Positions 14,582 through 23,404 of a stretch of 64,000 bases of DNA are shown one piece after another. Position numbers and translations under genes: made by a program. Position 1 is the stretch's first letter. Each line of letters opens with the position of its first letter. The notes beneath the pieces were generated by a model. That model made no database searches. It had not been told where the DNA came from and saw only the letters and a program-made list of their open reading frames with translations. Origin of the DNA: Actinomyces glycerinitolerans (GTDB taxonomy: Bacteria > Actinomycetota > Actinomycetes > Actinomycetales > Actinomycetaceae); contig NZ_FQTT01000014.1 in assembly GCF_900098745.1 (NCBI RefSeq), positions 124,001-188,000 of the forward strand, written 5' to 3'.

Positions 14582-16467
14582 CGGGTCTGCTCCCCGGCAC
14601 CGGTGCCCTGCTCGGGCTCACCGCGGCCGACCTCACCCAGGCGCTCCACCAGGGCGGTGGCGGCGGACTGGGAGGCGGCGGCCGCCGTCGCCGCCGCACC
14701 CGCGGCCGCCTCCCGGGCGGCCAGCAGTTCCTCGCGCACCACCCGGCGCAGCACCTTGCCGATCTGGGAGCGCGGCATCTCCGTCAGGATCGCCACCTGG
14801 CGGGGCAGCGCGTAGTGGGACAGGGTCTTCTCCGCCCAGGCGCGCACCTGGTCGAGCGTGACCGTCTGCCCGTCCTTGGGCAGGATGGCGGCCACCACGG
14901 ACTCGTTGCCGGCCTCTGCCGGCAGCCCGACGACGGCGACCTCCTCCACCTGCGGCATGGAGCGCACGGCCGCCTCCACCTCGCTGGGGTAGATGTTGAA
15001 GCCGCCGGAGATGATCAGTTCCTTGCGGCGGTCGGCCATCACGTAGAAGCCGTCGTCCTCCTGGCGCACCAGATCCCCGGTGCGCAGCCAGCCCCCGTCC
15101 AGCATGACGGCGTCCGTCTCCTCGGGGTTCTCCCAATAGCCGACGAACACCTGCGGGCCGTGAACCACCAGCTCGCCTACCTGGCCCGGTTCCACCTCCA
15201 CCTCGGGGTGGTCGGGGTCGACCACGCGCACGTCGGTGGACGGGTAGGGCACGCCCAGTGCGCCGGGCCGCCGCTCGGGGGAGATCGGGTTGCCCAGGAT
15301 GATGGGTGCCGTCTCCGTCATGCCGTAGCCCTCGATGATGACCCCGCCGGTGGCCTCCTCCCAGGCGTCGGCCACCGCCTTGGGAGTCGGCGCCGCCCCG
15401 CAGACGGCGATCTTGCAGCTGGACAGGTCGGCGCCGGTCTCCCGGGCGCGGGTAACAATCCGATCGAACATGACCGGCACCCCCGGGAAGAAGGTGGCCG
15501 GGTGCCGCTTCCAGGCGGCCAGCACCATGTCGGCCCCGAACTTGGGCAGCACCACCTGGGTGGCGGCCAGCCCGACGGCACACAGCAGCGACAGGCTCAA
15601 GCCGAAGGCGTGGAAGAAGGGCAGCACCGCGTAGAAGGTCTCCTGACCGACCTCGCAGGTCTGGGAGGCCCACGCCAGGCTCATCTCCGCGTTGGCGCGG
15701 GCGTTGGCGTGAGTCAGCTGGACCGCCTTGGGGGTACCGGTGGTGCCGCCGGTGTACAGCAGCACGGCGACGTCGTTCACGTCCGGCAGAGGGTGGCCCG
15801 AGGGCAGCGGCGGGGTGGTGGCGACCAGGTCGTCCCAGGAGGACACCCCGGCCGGCACTCTGCCGCGCAGCTCGTGGCGTTGGGAGCGGGCGGCCGCCAC
15901 CGGGAGCTTCAGAGCCAGTCGGCTGCTCCACGGCAGCCCGCGGGAAAGGTCCACGGACAGCACCCGCGCCTCGGCCATGCCGGCGCGATCGAGGGAGCCG
16001 ACGGCCTGCACGATCCGCGCCAGCGACTTCTCCCAGGCGATGATCACCCGGCCGTGGTGCATCTGAATCTGCTCGCGGATCTGGGCGGCGGGGGCCAGCG
16101 GGTTGTGCTCGGCGACGATCGCCCCGAGCCGCCAGGCGGCGTAGGCGATCACGACGTGCTGGGGACAGTTGGGCAGAATCACCCCGACGACGTCGCCGCG
16201 GCCCACGCCCAGGCGGCGCAGCGCCTCCGCGGCCCGCGTCACCTGGTCACTCAGTTGCCGGTAGGTGGTCGCCTGCCCCATGAAGTCCAGGGCGATCCGG
16301 TCCGGGAAGCGGCGGGCCGCATCGTCGAGCATGCGGGAGAGCGGCTCGGTGACGGGCGCGATCACGCTGGGGATGCCGGGGGCGTAATGGGGGCGCTGGT
16401 ATTCGGAGGAGTCGCCCCGGGTGCGTGCCTGGCGGCCGGCGTCGGCGGCCTGGTCAAAGCTGCTCAT
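14578..16467 (-). CDS. Long-chain acyl-CoA ligase, first of a tandem pair
   Basis: A 629-residue AMP-forming acyl-CoA ligase, FadD-like. The P-loop YTGGTTGTPK is at 238-247, followed by FFHAFGLSLS, GYGMTETAPIILG, DRRKELIISGGFNIYPSEVE and PRSQIGKVLRRVVRE. Compared with its downstream partner it carries an extra Ala-rich C-terminal tail of about 45 residues after the catalytic lysine region, probably disordered. ATG at 16467 follows AAAGGGA at the right distance. A 14-bp inverted repeat lies 60-90 nt upstream and may be the operator of the pair. Such ligases feed acyl-CoA to lipid synthesis or beta-oxidation; no oxidation genes are adjacent. Confidence 0.9.
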   Translation of the reverse strand: MSSFDQAADAGRQARTRGDSSEYQRPHYAPGIPSVIAPVTEPLSRMLDDAARRFPDRIALDFMGQATTYRQLSDQVTRAAEALRRLGVGRGDVVGVILPNCPQHVVIAYAAWRLGAIVAEHNPLAPAAQIREQIQMHHGRVIIAWEKSLARIVQAVGSLDRAGMAEARVLSVDLSRGLPWSSRLALKLPVAAARSQRHELRGRVPAGVSSWDDLVATTPPLPSGHPLPDVNDVAVLLYTGGTTGTPKAVQLTHANARANAEMSLAWASQTCEVGQETFYAVLPFFHAFGLSLSLLCAVGLAATQVVLPKFGADMVLAAWKRHPATFFPGVPVMFDRIVTRARETGADLSSCKIAVCGAAPTPKAVADAWEEATGGVIIEGYGMTETAPIILGNPISPERRPGALGVPYPSTDVRVVDPDHPEVEVEPGQVGELVVHGPQVFVGYWENPEETDAVMLDGGWLRTGDLVRQEDDGFYVMADRRKELIISGGFNIYPSEVEAAVRSMPQVEEVAVVGLPAEAGNESVVAAILPKDGQTVTLDQVRAWAEKTLSHYALPRQVAILTEMPRSQIGKVLRRVVREELLAAREAAAGAAATAAAASQSAATALVERLGEVGRGEPEQGTGAGEQTR

Positions 16468-16526
16468 CGTTCCCTTTCCCGAGTCTCCCGCCCTGGCCTG
16501 GCGGGCGACCGGGCGGGGAGTCGTAG

Positions 16527-16557
16527 CCTACGCAACCGTAACCTACGGTCGCGTAGG
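16527..16557. promoter_or_regulatory. Palindromic operator candidate upstream of the acyl-CoA ligase pair
   Basis: CCTACGCAACCGTA (16527-16540) and TACGGTCGCGTAGG (16544-16557) are inverted repeats with 13 of 14 matches and a three-base spacer, 60-90 nt before the first ligase start codon. The size and symmetry suit a TetR-family repressor, the class that often controls acyl-CoA metabolism in actinobacteria. The remaining spacer shows no gene. Confidence 0.5.
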
Positions 16558-16631
16558 TGTGTGGGTGCGTGATGAGCATGCGACCTGTGGTTTGACGCTC
16601 ACTGTCGGCCCGACCGTCGGCAGGCTAGCGC

Positions 16632-16671
16632 GCCGGCCTGTGCGCTGGCCGTGAGCCGGCTACAGGCCGGC
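16632..16671 (-). terminator. Hairpin at the 3' end of the HelD gene
   Basis: GCCGGCCTGT (16632-16641) pairs perfectly with ACAGGCCGGC (16662-16671) around a 20-nt loop. The stem includes the last codons of the HelD gene, whose TAG is at 16660-16662. It has no T tract, so termination is probable rather than certain. Confidence 0.4.
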
Positions 16672-19167
16672 GGGAAGCGGCAGACGGGAGACCACGCGCA
16701 GACGCCGCGTCGGCCGCGTCATCGCCACGTACAGGTCGCCGGGGCTTGATTCCCCGATGGCCGCCGGGTCCACCAGCACCACCACGTCGAACTCCAGCCC
16801 CTTCGACAGCCGCGGCCCCATCACCGCCAGTCGACTGCGCAGAATGTCGCCGCCCGGCGCCTCCATCGCGGCCGCCAGCGCCGGATCCTGCGCCAGCAGG
16901 GCGGCGACCTGTCGCGGCTGCGGGGCGATCACCGCGATGCGGCCGGCACTCTTGCCCACGGCCGCATCCAATGTGACCGACTCCGCCGCCACCGCCTCAC
17001 GCAGGGCCTGGCCCCAGGCGGCATTGGCCGCCTCGTCCCGCCCGGCGGCGGGGGAGTCGGAGAGATCGTCCACCGCGAGGCAGTCGGGCAGGTCGCGCAC
17101 CGAGCTCACCGGGTAGTTCACCGGCGCGCCGAGCCCCGCGGCCACCTGCTCGGCCGCCCGCATGATCGTCGCCGGTGTGCGGTAACAGACTGTCAGCGCC
17201 TCCTCACGCAGCGGCGTCGCCGCCGCCAGCGCCCGGGAGCCGCGCCCACCGCGGCGCTTGGCCGGGCGCGTGCCCAGAGCCGATAGCACGTGCCGCCACG
17301 AGCCCGGGCGGCTCGGACCGGAGTACTGTGCCAGGTCGCCCACGATGGTGAAGGAGCGCACCGGGCAGCGGCGGGCCAGTGCCCGCCACGCCATGGCACC
17401 CAGCTCCTGCGCCTCGTCGACGACGACATGTCCGTAGGTCCAGCTGCGGTCGGCCCGTGCCCGCTCCGCCAGCGTGAGGGACGGCCCGGACTCCTCGACC
17501 CGGTCGGCCAGCATCTCGGCGCTGACCATGCCGTCCCCGAGCTCCTGCGACTCGATCGCCTGCGCCGCGTAGGCGACCAGCGACTCGTGGCGGCGCGCCT
17601 CCAGACGGGCGCGGCGGGCCTCGGCGTCCTCACTGGGCCCCAGCAACTCGGCCAGTTCGTCGATCAGGGGCACGTCCGCCTCCGTCAATTCGCTGCCCGC
17701 CGGTCGCTCCAGCAGCCGCCGCTCGGCCGGCCGCAACTCCGGGGCCACCCGGGCCAGTAGGTCCGGGTGAGACCACAGTCGCTCCAGCAGGCCGACCGGC
17801 GTCGTCGGCATCCAGCACAGGTTGATCTCCCGACGGGCGTCACGGGCGGTGCGAATATCCTCCCGGATCCAGGCGCGCGTGTCGGCGTCGGTGGCGTCCT
17901 GGCGGGTGGCGGCGGCGAACTGGTCGGTCAGGCGCTCCAGCAACCACAGCACGAAGGTCTCGCGCGCCAGGTTGTGGGGCTTGCCCGAGCGCCGGGCGCG
18001 GGCGGCCGCCTCCCGCACGTCAGCGGGCAACAACTGCAGGTGGGTGCCCTGCACCACGATGTCGCGGGGCGCGTCCGGCACCCGCTGCAGCCCGCGCACC
18101 GCCCGGCGCAGAATGTCTGTCCACACCGACCGGGACTTCAGTTCGGCCACCTCGCCCCGCTCGGTGCCGCGGGCGTGCACGCCGGGCACCAGGTCCGCCA
18201 ACGTGGTTGAGACCACGCCCGTTTCCCCCAGGGAAGGCAGCACCTGCTCGACATAGCGCAGGAAGGTGCGCGACGGGCCCACCAGCAGCACCCCGGAGCG
18301 TTCCAGGCGCTCGCGTTCGGCGTAGAAGAGGTAGGCGACCCGGTGCAGGGCCACCGCCGTTTTACCGGTGCCGGGACCACCCTGCACCACCAGCACGCCC
18401 TTGCCGTCACCGGTCACCACCCGGTCCTGCTCGGCCTGGATCGTGGCGACGATGTCGCCCATGCGCCCGTCACGGGCCGCGGACATGGCCGCGATCAACG
18501 CGCCCTCACCCTGCAGCCCGTCAATGGCCATATGCGTCTGCGCGGCCTCGGGGTCGGCCGCGGCCAGTGCGGCAGGCCCGCCCGCCGCGGTCACGTCGAT
18601 CAGCTCATCCTCCAGACCGATCACGCGGCGCGCACGCGTGTCGATGTGCCGCCGCCGCACCAATCCCATCGGGGCGGAGGCAGTGGCCTGGTAGAAGGCC
18701 CGCGACAGGGGAGCGCGCCAGTCCAGCACCACCTCGCGGTGGCGGACATCCTGCAGGCCGATACGCCCCACGTAGTGGCGCAGGCCCGCCGCGGTCACGT
18801 CGCCATCCCCATCCGGGGCGGCGGGGGCGGGGTCGTCGGCACTATCAGCAATCGGCTGCGCCATATCCATGCGTCCGAAGACCAGCCGGTCCTCCACCCC
18901 CTCCAGGGAGGCGATCAGGTCGGAGTAGTGCACCGCGTAGGCGTCCCGCTCACCGCGCGACTGGTGCGTCCCCGAGGCGCCCCGCGCCTGCGTGGCCGTC
19001 AGTGAGCGGCGGGCCGCGCCCAGCTGCCGGTCCAGTTCGCTGTAAGCCAGATCCACCACCTCCTGCTCCGCTGCGATCTCGCGGTCACGGGCGGACGCCA
19101 TGGTCGGACGCTGGTCGTCCGACTCGGTGGCCTCGGCCGGTTCGGGGCAGGGATGATGCTGGCTCAC
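16660..19167 (-). CDS. helD: HelD/HelR-type RNA polymerase-associated ATPase
   Basis: An 835-residue superfamily 1 (UvrD-like) ATPase of the HelD group, which binds RNA polymerase, clears stalled complexes and recycles the enzyme; actinobacterial HelR also displaces rifampicin. A helical N-terminal arm (EIAAEQEVVDLAYSELDRQL near 30-49) precedes Walker A GGPGTGKT at 263-270. The DEAQELGAMAWRAL segment is motif II, GDLAQYSG follows, and SKGLEFDVVVLVDP and YVAMTRPTRRLRVV are the last helicase motifs. GTG at 19167 follows GCGAGG; an ATG 22 codons later is an alternative. No rifamycin-associated promoter element was noticed upstream, so involvement in drug resistance is open. A DNA helicase role is the less likely alternative. 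Confidence 0.85.
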   Translation of the reverse strand: MSQHHPCPEPAEATESDDQRPTMASARDREIAAEQEVVDLAYSELDRQLGAARRSLTATQARGASGTHQSRGERDAYAVHYSDLIASLEGVEDRLVFGRMDMAQPIADSADDPAPAAPDGDGDVTAAGLRHYVGRIGLQDVRHREVVLDWRAPLSRAFYQATASAPMGLVRRRHIDTRARRVIGLEDELIDVTAAGGPAALAAADPEAAQTHMAIDGLQGEGALIAAMSAARDGRMGDIVATIQAEQDRVVTGDGKGVLVVQGGPGTGKTAVALHRVAYLFYAERERLERSGVLLVGPSRTFLRYVEQVLPSLGETGVVSTTLADLVPGVHARGTERGEVAELKSRSVWTDILRRAVRGLQRVPDAPRDIVVQGTHLQLLPADVREAAARARRSGKPHNLARETFVLWLLERLTDQFAAATRQDATDADTRAWIREDIRTARDARREINLCWMPTTPVGLLERLWSHPDLLARVAPELRPAERRLLERPAGSELTEADVPLIDELAELLGPSEDAEARRARLEARRHESLVAYAAQAIESQELGDGMVSAEMLADRVEESGPSLTLAERARADRSWTYGHVVVDEAQELGAMAWRALARRCPVRSFTIVGDLAQYSGPSRPGSWRHVLSALGTRPAKRRGGRGSRALAAATPLREEALTVCYRTPATIMRAAEQVAAGLGAPVNYPVSSVRDLPDCLAVDDLSDSPAAGRDEAANAAWGQALREAVAAESVTLDAAVGKSAGRIAVIAPQPRQVAALLAQDPALAAAMEAPGGDILRSRLAVMGPRLSKGLEFDVVVLVDPAAIGESSPGDLYVAMTRPTRRLRVVSRLPLPAGL

Positions 19168-19561
19168 ATGACCTCGCTAGGCGTTGGGCCCTCACCGGTG
19201 CGGGCCAGGGCCCGACGGCGGCGGCGGAGAAGAAGTAGTCGTGTACGGTGGTGGTCGGCGCAAGGCCTCCGCACGAGGCGGCACCCGAGCCGACGGGGAT
19301 CGTCCATTATCTCCCCGGCGACCCGCCTCGCCAGCTACGCGTCATCTTGTTCGCCCGGAGGGGACGCGTAGGGGACCGCCGGTTTCGGGGATGGCGGGGG
19401 AATCCGCTTCGTGGCTTACGCCGGAGCCCACCGGACGGGAACACAGGCCGCCCTCCCGGTGTTGCACCAGCCGACGCATGGCCGTCCGCGCGGCCCGCAG
19501 CGGGCCACGTGCGAGATGCGCCTGCATGAATACGAGCGCTGAAGGCGCGAGAGGAGGAGCG
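19168..19561. other. Divergent spacer between helD and the PAC2 gene
   Basis: About 390 bp without a supported gene. It must hold the promoters of both divergent genes, but I find no convincing -35/-10 pair, palindrome or RNA. Longer in-frame readings into this region lack conserved sequence and are rejected. Confidence 0.4.
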
Positions 19562-20479
19562 ATGCGACAGCTATACACCGTGGAGCACCCAGCGGGTGAG
19601 CCAGTCTCGCCGCGCGTGCTCCTGCACTACTTCGACGGAGCCATGGACGCCGGCCACGCCGGATCGCTGGCCGTGGACCAGCTGGTGATGACCCTGCCCC
19701 ACACCCGCGTGGCCACCTTTGACATCGACTCCCTGCTCGACTACCGGGCCCGTCGGCCGGTGATGACCTTCGACCACAACACTTACAGCGACGCCGCCAT
19801 GCCCGAGCTGGTCCTGGACCTGCTGCAGGACGACGACGGCGAAGACCTGCTGCTGCTGCACGGCTCGGAACCCGATTACCGCTGGCAGGAGTTCGCCGAC
19901 GCCGTAATCCACCTGGCCGTGTCCATGGGGGTGAGCCAGGCCGTCGGCATCAGCGGCATCCCCATGGCGATCCCGCACACCCGCCCCACCTACGTGCACG
20001 CCCACGGTTCGCAGCCGGACAAGCTCAACTCGCAGACGGAGGTGTTCGGCCGGGTCGAACTGCCCGGTTCCATGGGCGCCTTCCTGGAGTTGCGCCTGGG
20101 CGAGGTCGGCATCGACTCCCGCGGCCTGTCCGCCTCCATTCCCCACTACATCGCCCGCGACGACTTCCCGCAGGGTGCCGCCGCGCTGCTGCGCGCGGTG
20201 GCTGAAAACACCGGCCTGGCCCTGCCCCTGGGCGACCTGGAGGCGGCCGCCAACGTCAACCGCGCCGAGATCGACGCGGAGGCCGCCCAGCAGCCCGAGG
20301 TCAGCGCCGTCGTCTCGGCGCTCGAGGCCCAGTACGACGCCATGCTGCAGCAGGCCGAGGACTTGGGCTTCGAAGGCACCCCCACGCTCGACCTGCCCAG
20401 CGCGGACGAGATCGGCGCCCGCCTGGAGGCCTTCCTGGAGGCGAACGAAAACACCTCCGGCGACGGTCTCCAGCACTAG
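19562..20479 (+). CDS. PAC2 family protein (proteasome assembly chaperone-like)
   Basis: A 305-residue protein of the PAC2 family, found throughout actinobacteria. The N-terminal two-thirds has the PAC2 fold: RVLLHYFDGAMDAGHAG at the start, DSLLDYRARRPVMTFD, LLLLHGSEPDYRW, and GISGIPMAIPHTRP. The last third is helical and acidic. ATG at 19562 was chosen because GAGGAGGAG lies just before it. The eukaryotic relative helps proteasome assembly, but bacterial homologues occur in genomes with and without proteasomes and their role is unproved. No proteasome or Pup genes are in this window. Confidence 0.85.
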   Translation: MRQLYTVEHPAGEPVSPRVLLHYFDGAMDAGHAGSLAVDQLVMTLPHTRVATFDIDSLLDYRARRPVMTFDHNTYSDAAMPELVLDLLQDDDGEDLLLLHGSEPDYRWQEFADAVIHLAVSMGVSQAVGISGIPMAIPHTRPTYVHAHGSQPDKLNSQTEVFGRVELPGSMGAFLELRLGEVGIDSRGLSASIPHYIARDDFPQGAAALLRAVAENTGLALPLGDLEAAANVNRAEIDAEAAQQPEVSAVVSALEAQYDAMLQQAEDLGFEGTPTLDLPSADEIGARLEAFLEANENTSGDGLQH

Positions 20480-20547
20480 CGCGGCCCGAGCCGCGCTCGC
20501 GGCCGGTACCGTCCCGGGCTGCCCCGCGGGCGGGCTCTCGGCCCCCC

Positions 20548-21390
20548 TTAACTGGGGTGGGGCAGCGCCTGGTCGTTCGGCCGCCAGGTGCGCACCGGCA
20601 GCGGCAGGCGCCGCACCGCCCGCTCCACGGCGTCCAGCTCCGGCGGCGTGAACGGCTGTGCGCGGGCCACCAGCACCAGGTTGCCGCGGCGCCGGCCCCG
20701 CACCACGGCCGGGTCACCCACCACCAGCACCCCGCCGAACACGGCGCACAGGTGCGCCAGCTCGGCCGCCACCACGTCGCGCGGCGGGCAAACGGTATTG
20801 GCCAGGTACAGTCCGCCGGGCGCCAGCAGCCGGCGGCATTCGGCCAGGAACTCGCGCCCCCGGCAGGCGCCGGGAACCATGCCGCCCGCGAACACGTCGC
20901 GCACCACCACGTCCCACGCCTCGGCATGTAGCGTGCCCACCACCTGGGCGGCGTCGCCCACGCGGATGCGCAGCCGCGGCGCGCGCGGCAAGTCGAACCA
21001 TTCGCGCACCTTGCGGGCCAGCACAGCGTCAATCTCCACCGCCAACTGGGTCGAGCCCGGCCGGGCGGCATCCCAGGCGCGGGCCAGGGCACAGCCGGCG
21101 CCGCCCAGGTGCAGTGCCCGCAAGGGTTCACCCCGCCCACACAGCGCCGAAACGACCGCGTCCATCTGCTGGAGGTACTCAAAGTCCAGGTGCGTGGGGT
21201 TACGCAGATCGACCCAGGAGGACTCGGTGCCGTCTAGTAGCAGCAGCACCCCGGTGTCCCGCAACTCCAGGCGCGCCGTCGCGCAGGAGGTCTCCACCGG
21301 CCCCGTGGGCAGAGCCGCGGCGCGGACGGCGGCGTCGGTGCCGCGGCGGCGCTGTTTGGAGGAGCGGGCGGAGGATTGACTGCGTGTCAC
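20548..21390 (-). CDS. Spermidine-synthase-like methyltransferase-fold protein
   Basis: A 280-residue Rossmann protein resembling SpeE. The AdoMet-type site shows ALHLGGAGCALARAWDAA near 95-112 and QLAVEIDAVLARKVREWF near 116-133, then DAAQV and DVVVRDVFAG, matching motifs I to III of aminopropyl- and methyltransferases. There is no N-terminal membrane part. The first 20 residues are basic and probably flexible. GTG at 21390 is preceded by TAACGT six bases upstream, so the message may be leaderless. Many actinobacteria carry such orphan SpeE-like proteins without a polyamine pathway, so the true substrate is uncertain. It is divergent from dinB. Confidence 0.75.
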   Translation of the reverse strand: MTRSQSSARSSKQRRRGTDAAVRAAALPTGPVETSCATARLELRDTGVLLLLDGTESSWVDLRNPTHLDFEYLQQMDAVVSALCGRGEPLRALHLGGAGCALARAWDAARPGSTQLAVEIDAVLARKVREWFDLPRAPRLRIRVGDAAQVVGTLHAEAWDVVVRDVFAGGMVPGACRGREFLAECRRLLAPGGLYLANTVCPPRDVVAAELAHLCAVFGGVLVVGDPAVVRGRRRGNLVLVARAQPFTPPELDAVERAVRRLPLPVRTWRPNDQALPHPS

Positions 21391-21396
21391 AGGGGC

Positions 21397-21402
21397 ACGT
21401 TA
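21397..21402 (-). promoter_or_regulatory. -10 box of the leaderless SpeE-like gene
   Basis: On the minus strand TAACGT is six bases from the GTG start and no ribosome-binding site lies between. Confidence 0.45.
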
Positions 21403-21476
21403 TCGTGGCCGCGTAAGACGTCGCCCAGTCAGCCCCGGGTACGGGGCACGGCGGGGATACGCGGGGGAGGGCGGAT

Positions 21477-22724
21477 ATGAGCCGGGCACCGCGGGCCGAG
21501 AGCGCCCGCCGCTTGTGGGGCGAGGACGACTCCGCCACCCCCATTCTGCACGTGGACATGGACGCCTTCTTCGCCTCGGTGGAACTGCTCGAGCACCCCG
21601 AGCTGGTCGGGCGTCCCGTCATCGTCGGCGGCCGCGACGGGCGCGGCGTGGTCTCCGCCGCCTCCTATGAGGCCCGCGCCTACGGAGTCAGCTCGGCCAT
21701 GCCCATGAACGAGGCCATGCGCCGCTGCCCCCAGGCCGTGGTCCTGCCGGTGCGCCACGGCGTGTACTCCTCCGTCTCCCAGCAGGTGATGGGCATCCTC
21801 GGTGAGGTCACCCCGTTGCTGGAACGCGTCAGCGTGGACGAGGCGTTTCTGGACGTCTCCGGCGCCCGTCGCCGCATGGGCTCTCCGGTGACCATTGGGC
21901 ATTGGATTCGACGCCAGGTGCGCGAGCGCGTGGGGGTACCCGCCTCCGTCGGTATCGCCTCCACCAAGTTCGTGGCCAAACTGGCCTCCGCTCACGCCAA
22001 ACCCGACGGGCTTCTGCTGATTCCTGCGCAGGCAACCCAGGACTTCCTCAACGTGTTGCCGGTGGGCGCCCTGTGGGGAGTGGGGGAGAAGAGCGCTCAG
22101 GCGCTGGCCCGCTGGGGCATCACCGACGTGCGGCAGTTGGCCGCCACCGATGTGCGCCGCCTGGAACGCATCCTTGGCCCGGCGGCCGCCCGCCACCTGC
22201 ACGATCTGTCCCACGGCGTCGATCCGCGTCCGGTCACCCCGCAGCGGGAGGAGAAGTCCGTCGGCACCGAGAGCACCTTCTTTGACACCATCACCGATCG
22301 TGAGCACGCCCGCCGGGTGCTGCTGGACCAGGCTCACCAGTGTGCCGCCCGGCTGCGCGCGGGCGGACTGCGGGGCCGGGTGGTGGTGCTGAAGGCACGC
22401 GGCGCCGACTTCGTCACCGTCACCCGCTCCCGCACATTGGGGGTGCCCACCGACCTGGCGCGCGACATCTTCGCCGTCGTGGAGTCGCTGTTCAACGCCC
22501 TGCCCACCCCGGGCGGCGGCTTCCGGCTGCTCGGGGTGCGGGTGGAGGGCCTGGCCCGCGCCGACGACGGCGTTCAGTTGCTCCTGGACGATGATCCGCG
22601 CCGCGGCGCCCCCGAGCGCGCCGCCGACGCCGTACGCGAGCGTTGGGGCAGCGCCGCCCTCGCCCCCGCCAGCCTGCTGTCCCGCCCCCGGGAGCCCGAT
22701 CAGCCCGACCGTCCTGCGCACTGA
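21477..22724 (+). CDS. dinB: DNA polymerase IV (Y family)
   Basis: A 415-residue translesion polymerase. The palm catalytic acids are Asp27 in HVDMDAFFASVE and Asp121-Glu122 in VSVDEAFLDVSG; YEARAYGVSSAMP and GIASTKFVAKLASAHAKPDG are Y-family hallmarks. The little-finger domain runs from about residue 245. I do not see a clear beta-clamp binding peptide at the very C-terminus, though RLLGVRVEGL is the usual end of the little finger. ATG at 21477 follows GGGAGGGCGG. No LexA box was recognised upstream. Confidence 0.93.
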   Translation: MSRAPRAESARRLWGEDDSATPILHVDMDAFFASVELLEHPELVGRPVIVGGRDGRGVVSAASYEARAYGVSSAMPMNEAMRRCPQAVVLPVRHGVYSSVSQQVMGILGEVTPLLERVSVDEAFLDVSGARRRMGSPVTIGHWIRRQVRERVGVPASVGIASTKFVAKLASAHAKPDGLLLIPAQATQDFLNVLPVGALWGVGEKSAQALARWGITDVRQLAATDVRRLERILGPAAARHLHDLSHGVDPRPVTPQREEKSVGTESTFFDTITDREHARRVLLDQAHQCAARLRAGGLRGRVVVLKARGADFVTVTRSRTLGVPTDLARDIFAVVESLFNALPTPGGGFRLLGVRVEGLARADDGVQLLLDDDPRRGAPERAADAVRERWGSAALAPASLLSRPREPDQPDRPAH

Positions 22725-22954
22725 GGCGGCCGCGGCGCACGTGTTTCGCGGCGCCCATCCGCCGCCGTCCGGGCGGGGGTCGGGCGCCCGCGATTCGGGA
22801 AGAACCCCGCGTCGTACGTTGTTTTCTGGGCAATGGGACGGGCTGGTTTTCATCCTGTGACGACAACCGCCTATCCTGGATGTTGTTCAGGCGGGTTGGC
22901 CGAGACGACCCTCCGGCCGTCCATGTGAGCCCACAACCGGAAGGGAGGCGTGCC

Positions 22955-23335
22955 ATGGCATTGTCGGAACGCGAGCAGCAGGTGCTGCGCGACCTTGAGG
23001 AACAACTCAACGACGAGGACCCGTCGCTGGCCGAGACCATGCAGCATGCCGAAACGGCACTGCGGCGCCCCTCACCACGCCGCATCGGCGCTGGGGCCGC
23101 GCTGCTCCTGCTCGGCCTTGCCGTCGTGATCGGCGGCGTGGCCGCCGGCAGCAGCAGCGTCGTGTCCATCCTGCTGGGCGTGCTCGGATTCGCCCTAGCC
23201 GTGTGGGGGGTCACGCTCATGCTCTTCCGCCCAAGCTCCAAGGCGACCGCGGCCGGCGTCGGCAACGCGAAGCGCTCCTCCTTCATGGAGCGCCAGTCAG
23301 AGCGGTGGGATCGCCGCCGCGACGGCCAGAACTGA
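22955..23335 (+). CDS. DUF3040 membrane protein
   Basis: A 126-residue actinobacterial protein. It opens with MALSEREQQVLRDLEEQL, the DUF3040 signature, an amphipathic cytoplasmic helix, and has two transmembrane helices at about 49-67 and 71-89 followed by a basic tail. ATG at 22955 is preceded by GGGAGG; a TATCCT box at 22872-22877 could be its -10. Genes of this family stand just upstream of mraZ in many actinobacteria, including mycobacteria, so a link to division or envelope is suspected but the function is unknown. Confidence 0.85.
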   Translation: MALSEREQQVLRDLEEQLNDEDPSLAETMQHAETALRRPSPRRIGAGAALLLLGLAVVIGGVAAGSSSVVSILLGVLGFALAVWGVTLMLFRPSSKATAAGVGNAKRSSFMERQSERWDRRRDGQN

Positions 23336-23351
23336 CCACCCCGGGCGCATT

Positions 23352-23394
23352 ACGGCGGGGCCGCACCTCCCGCAGGAGGGTGCGGCCCCGCCGT
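23352..23394. terminator. Bidirectional terminator between DUF3040 and the FMN oxidoreductase
   Basis: A 19-bp stem with a single bulged base (23352-23370 with 23375-23394) and a four-base loop sits between two convergent genes, 10-16 bp from each stop codon. Confidence 0.8.
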
Positions 23395-23404
23395 CGCTCG
23401 CGTC

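Noticed and set aside
16660-19240. Rifamycin-associated element at the HelD promoter
   Set aside because: No long GC-flanked 19-bp palindrome of that type is present in the 19168-19240 region.
19184-19561. 126-codon N-terminal extension of the PAC2 gene
   Set aside because: Arg/Pro-rich low-complexity translation with no conservation; a very strong ribosome-binding site marks 19562 as the start.
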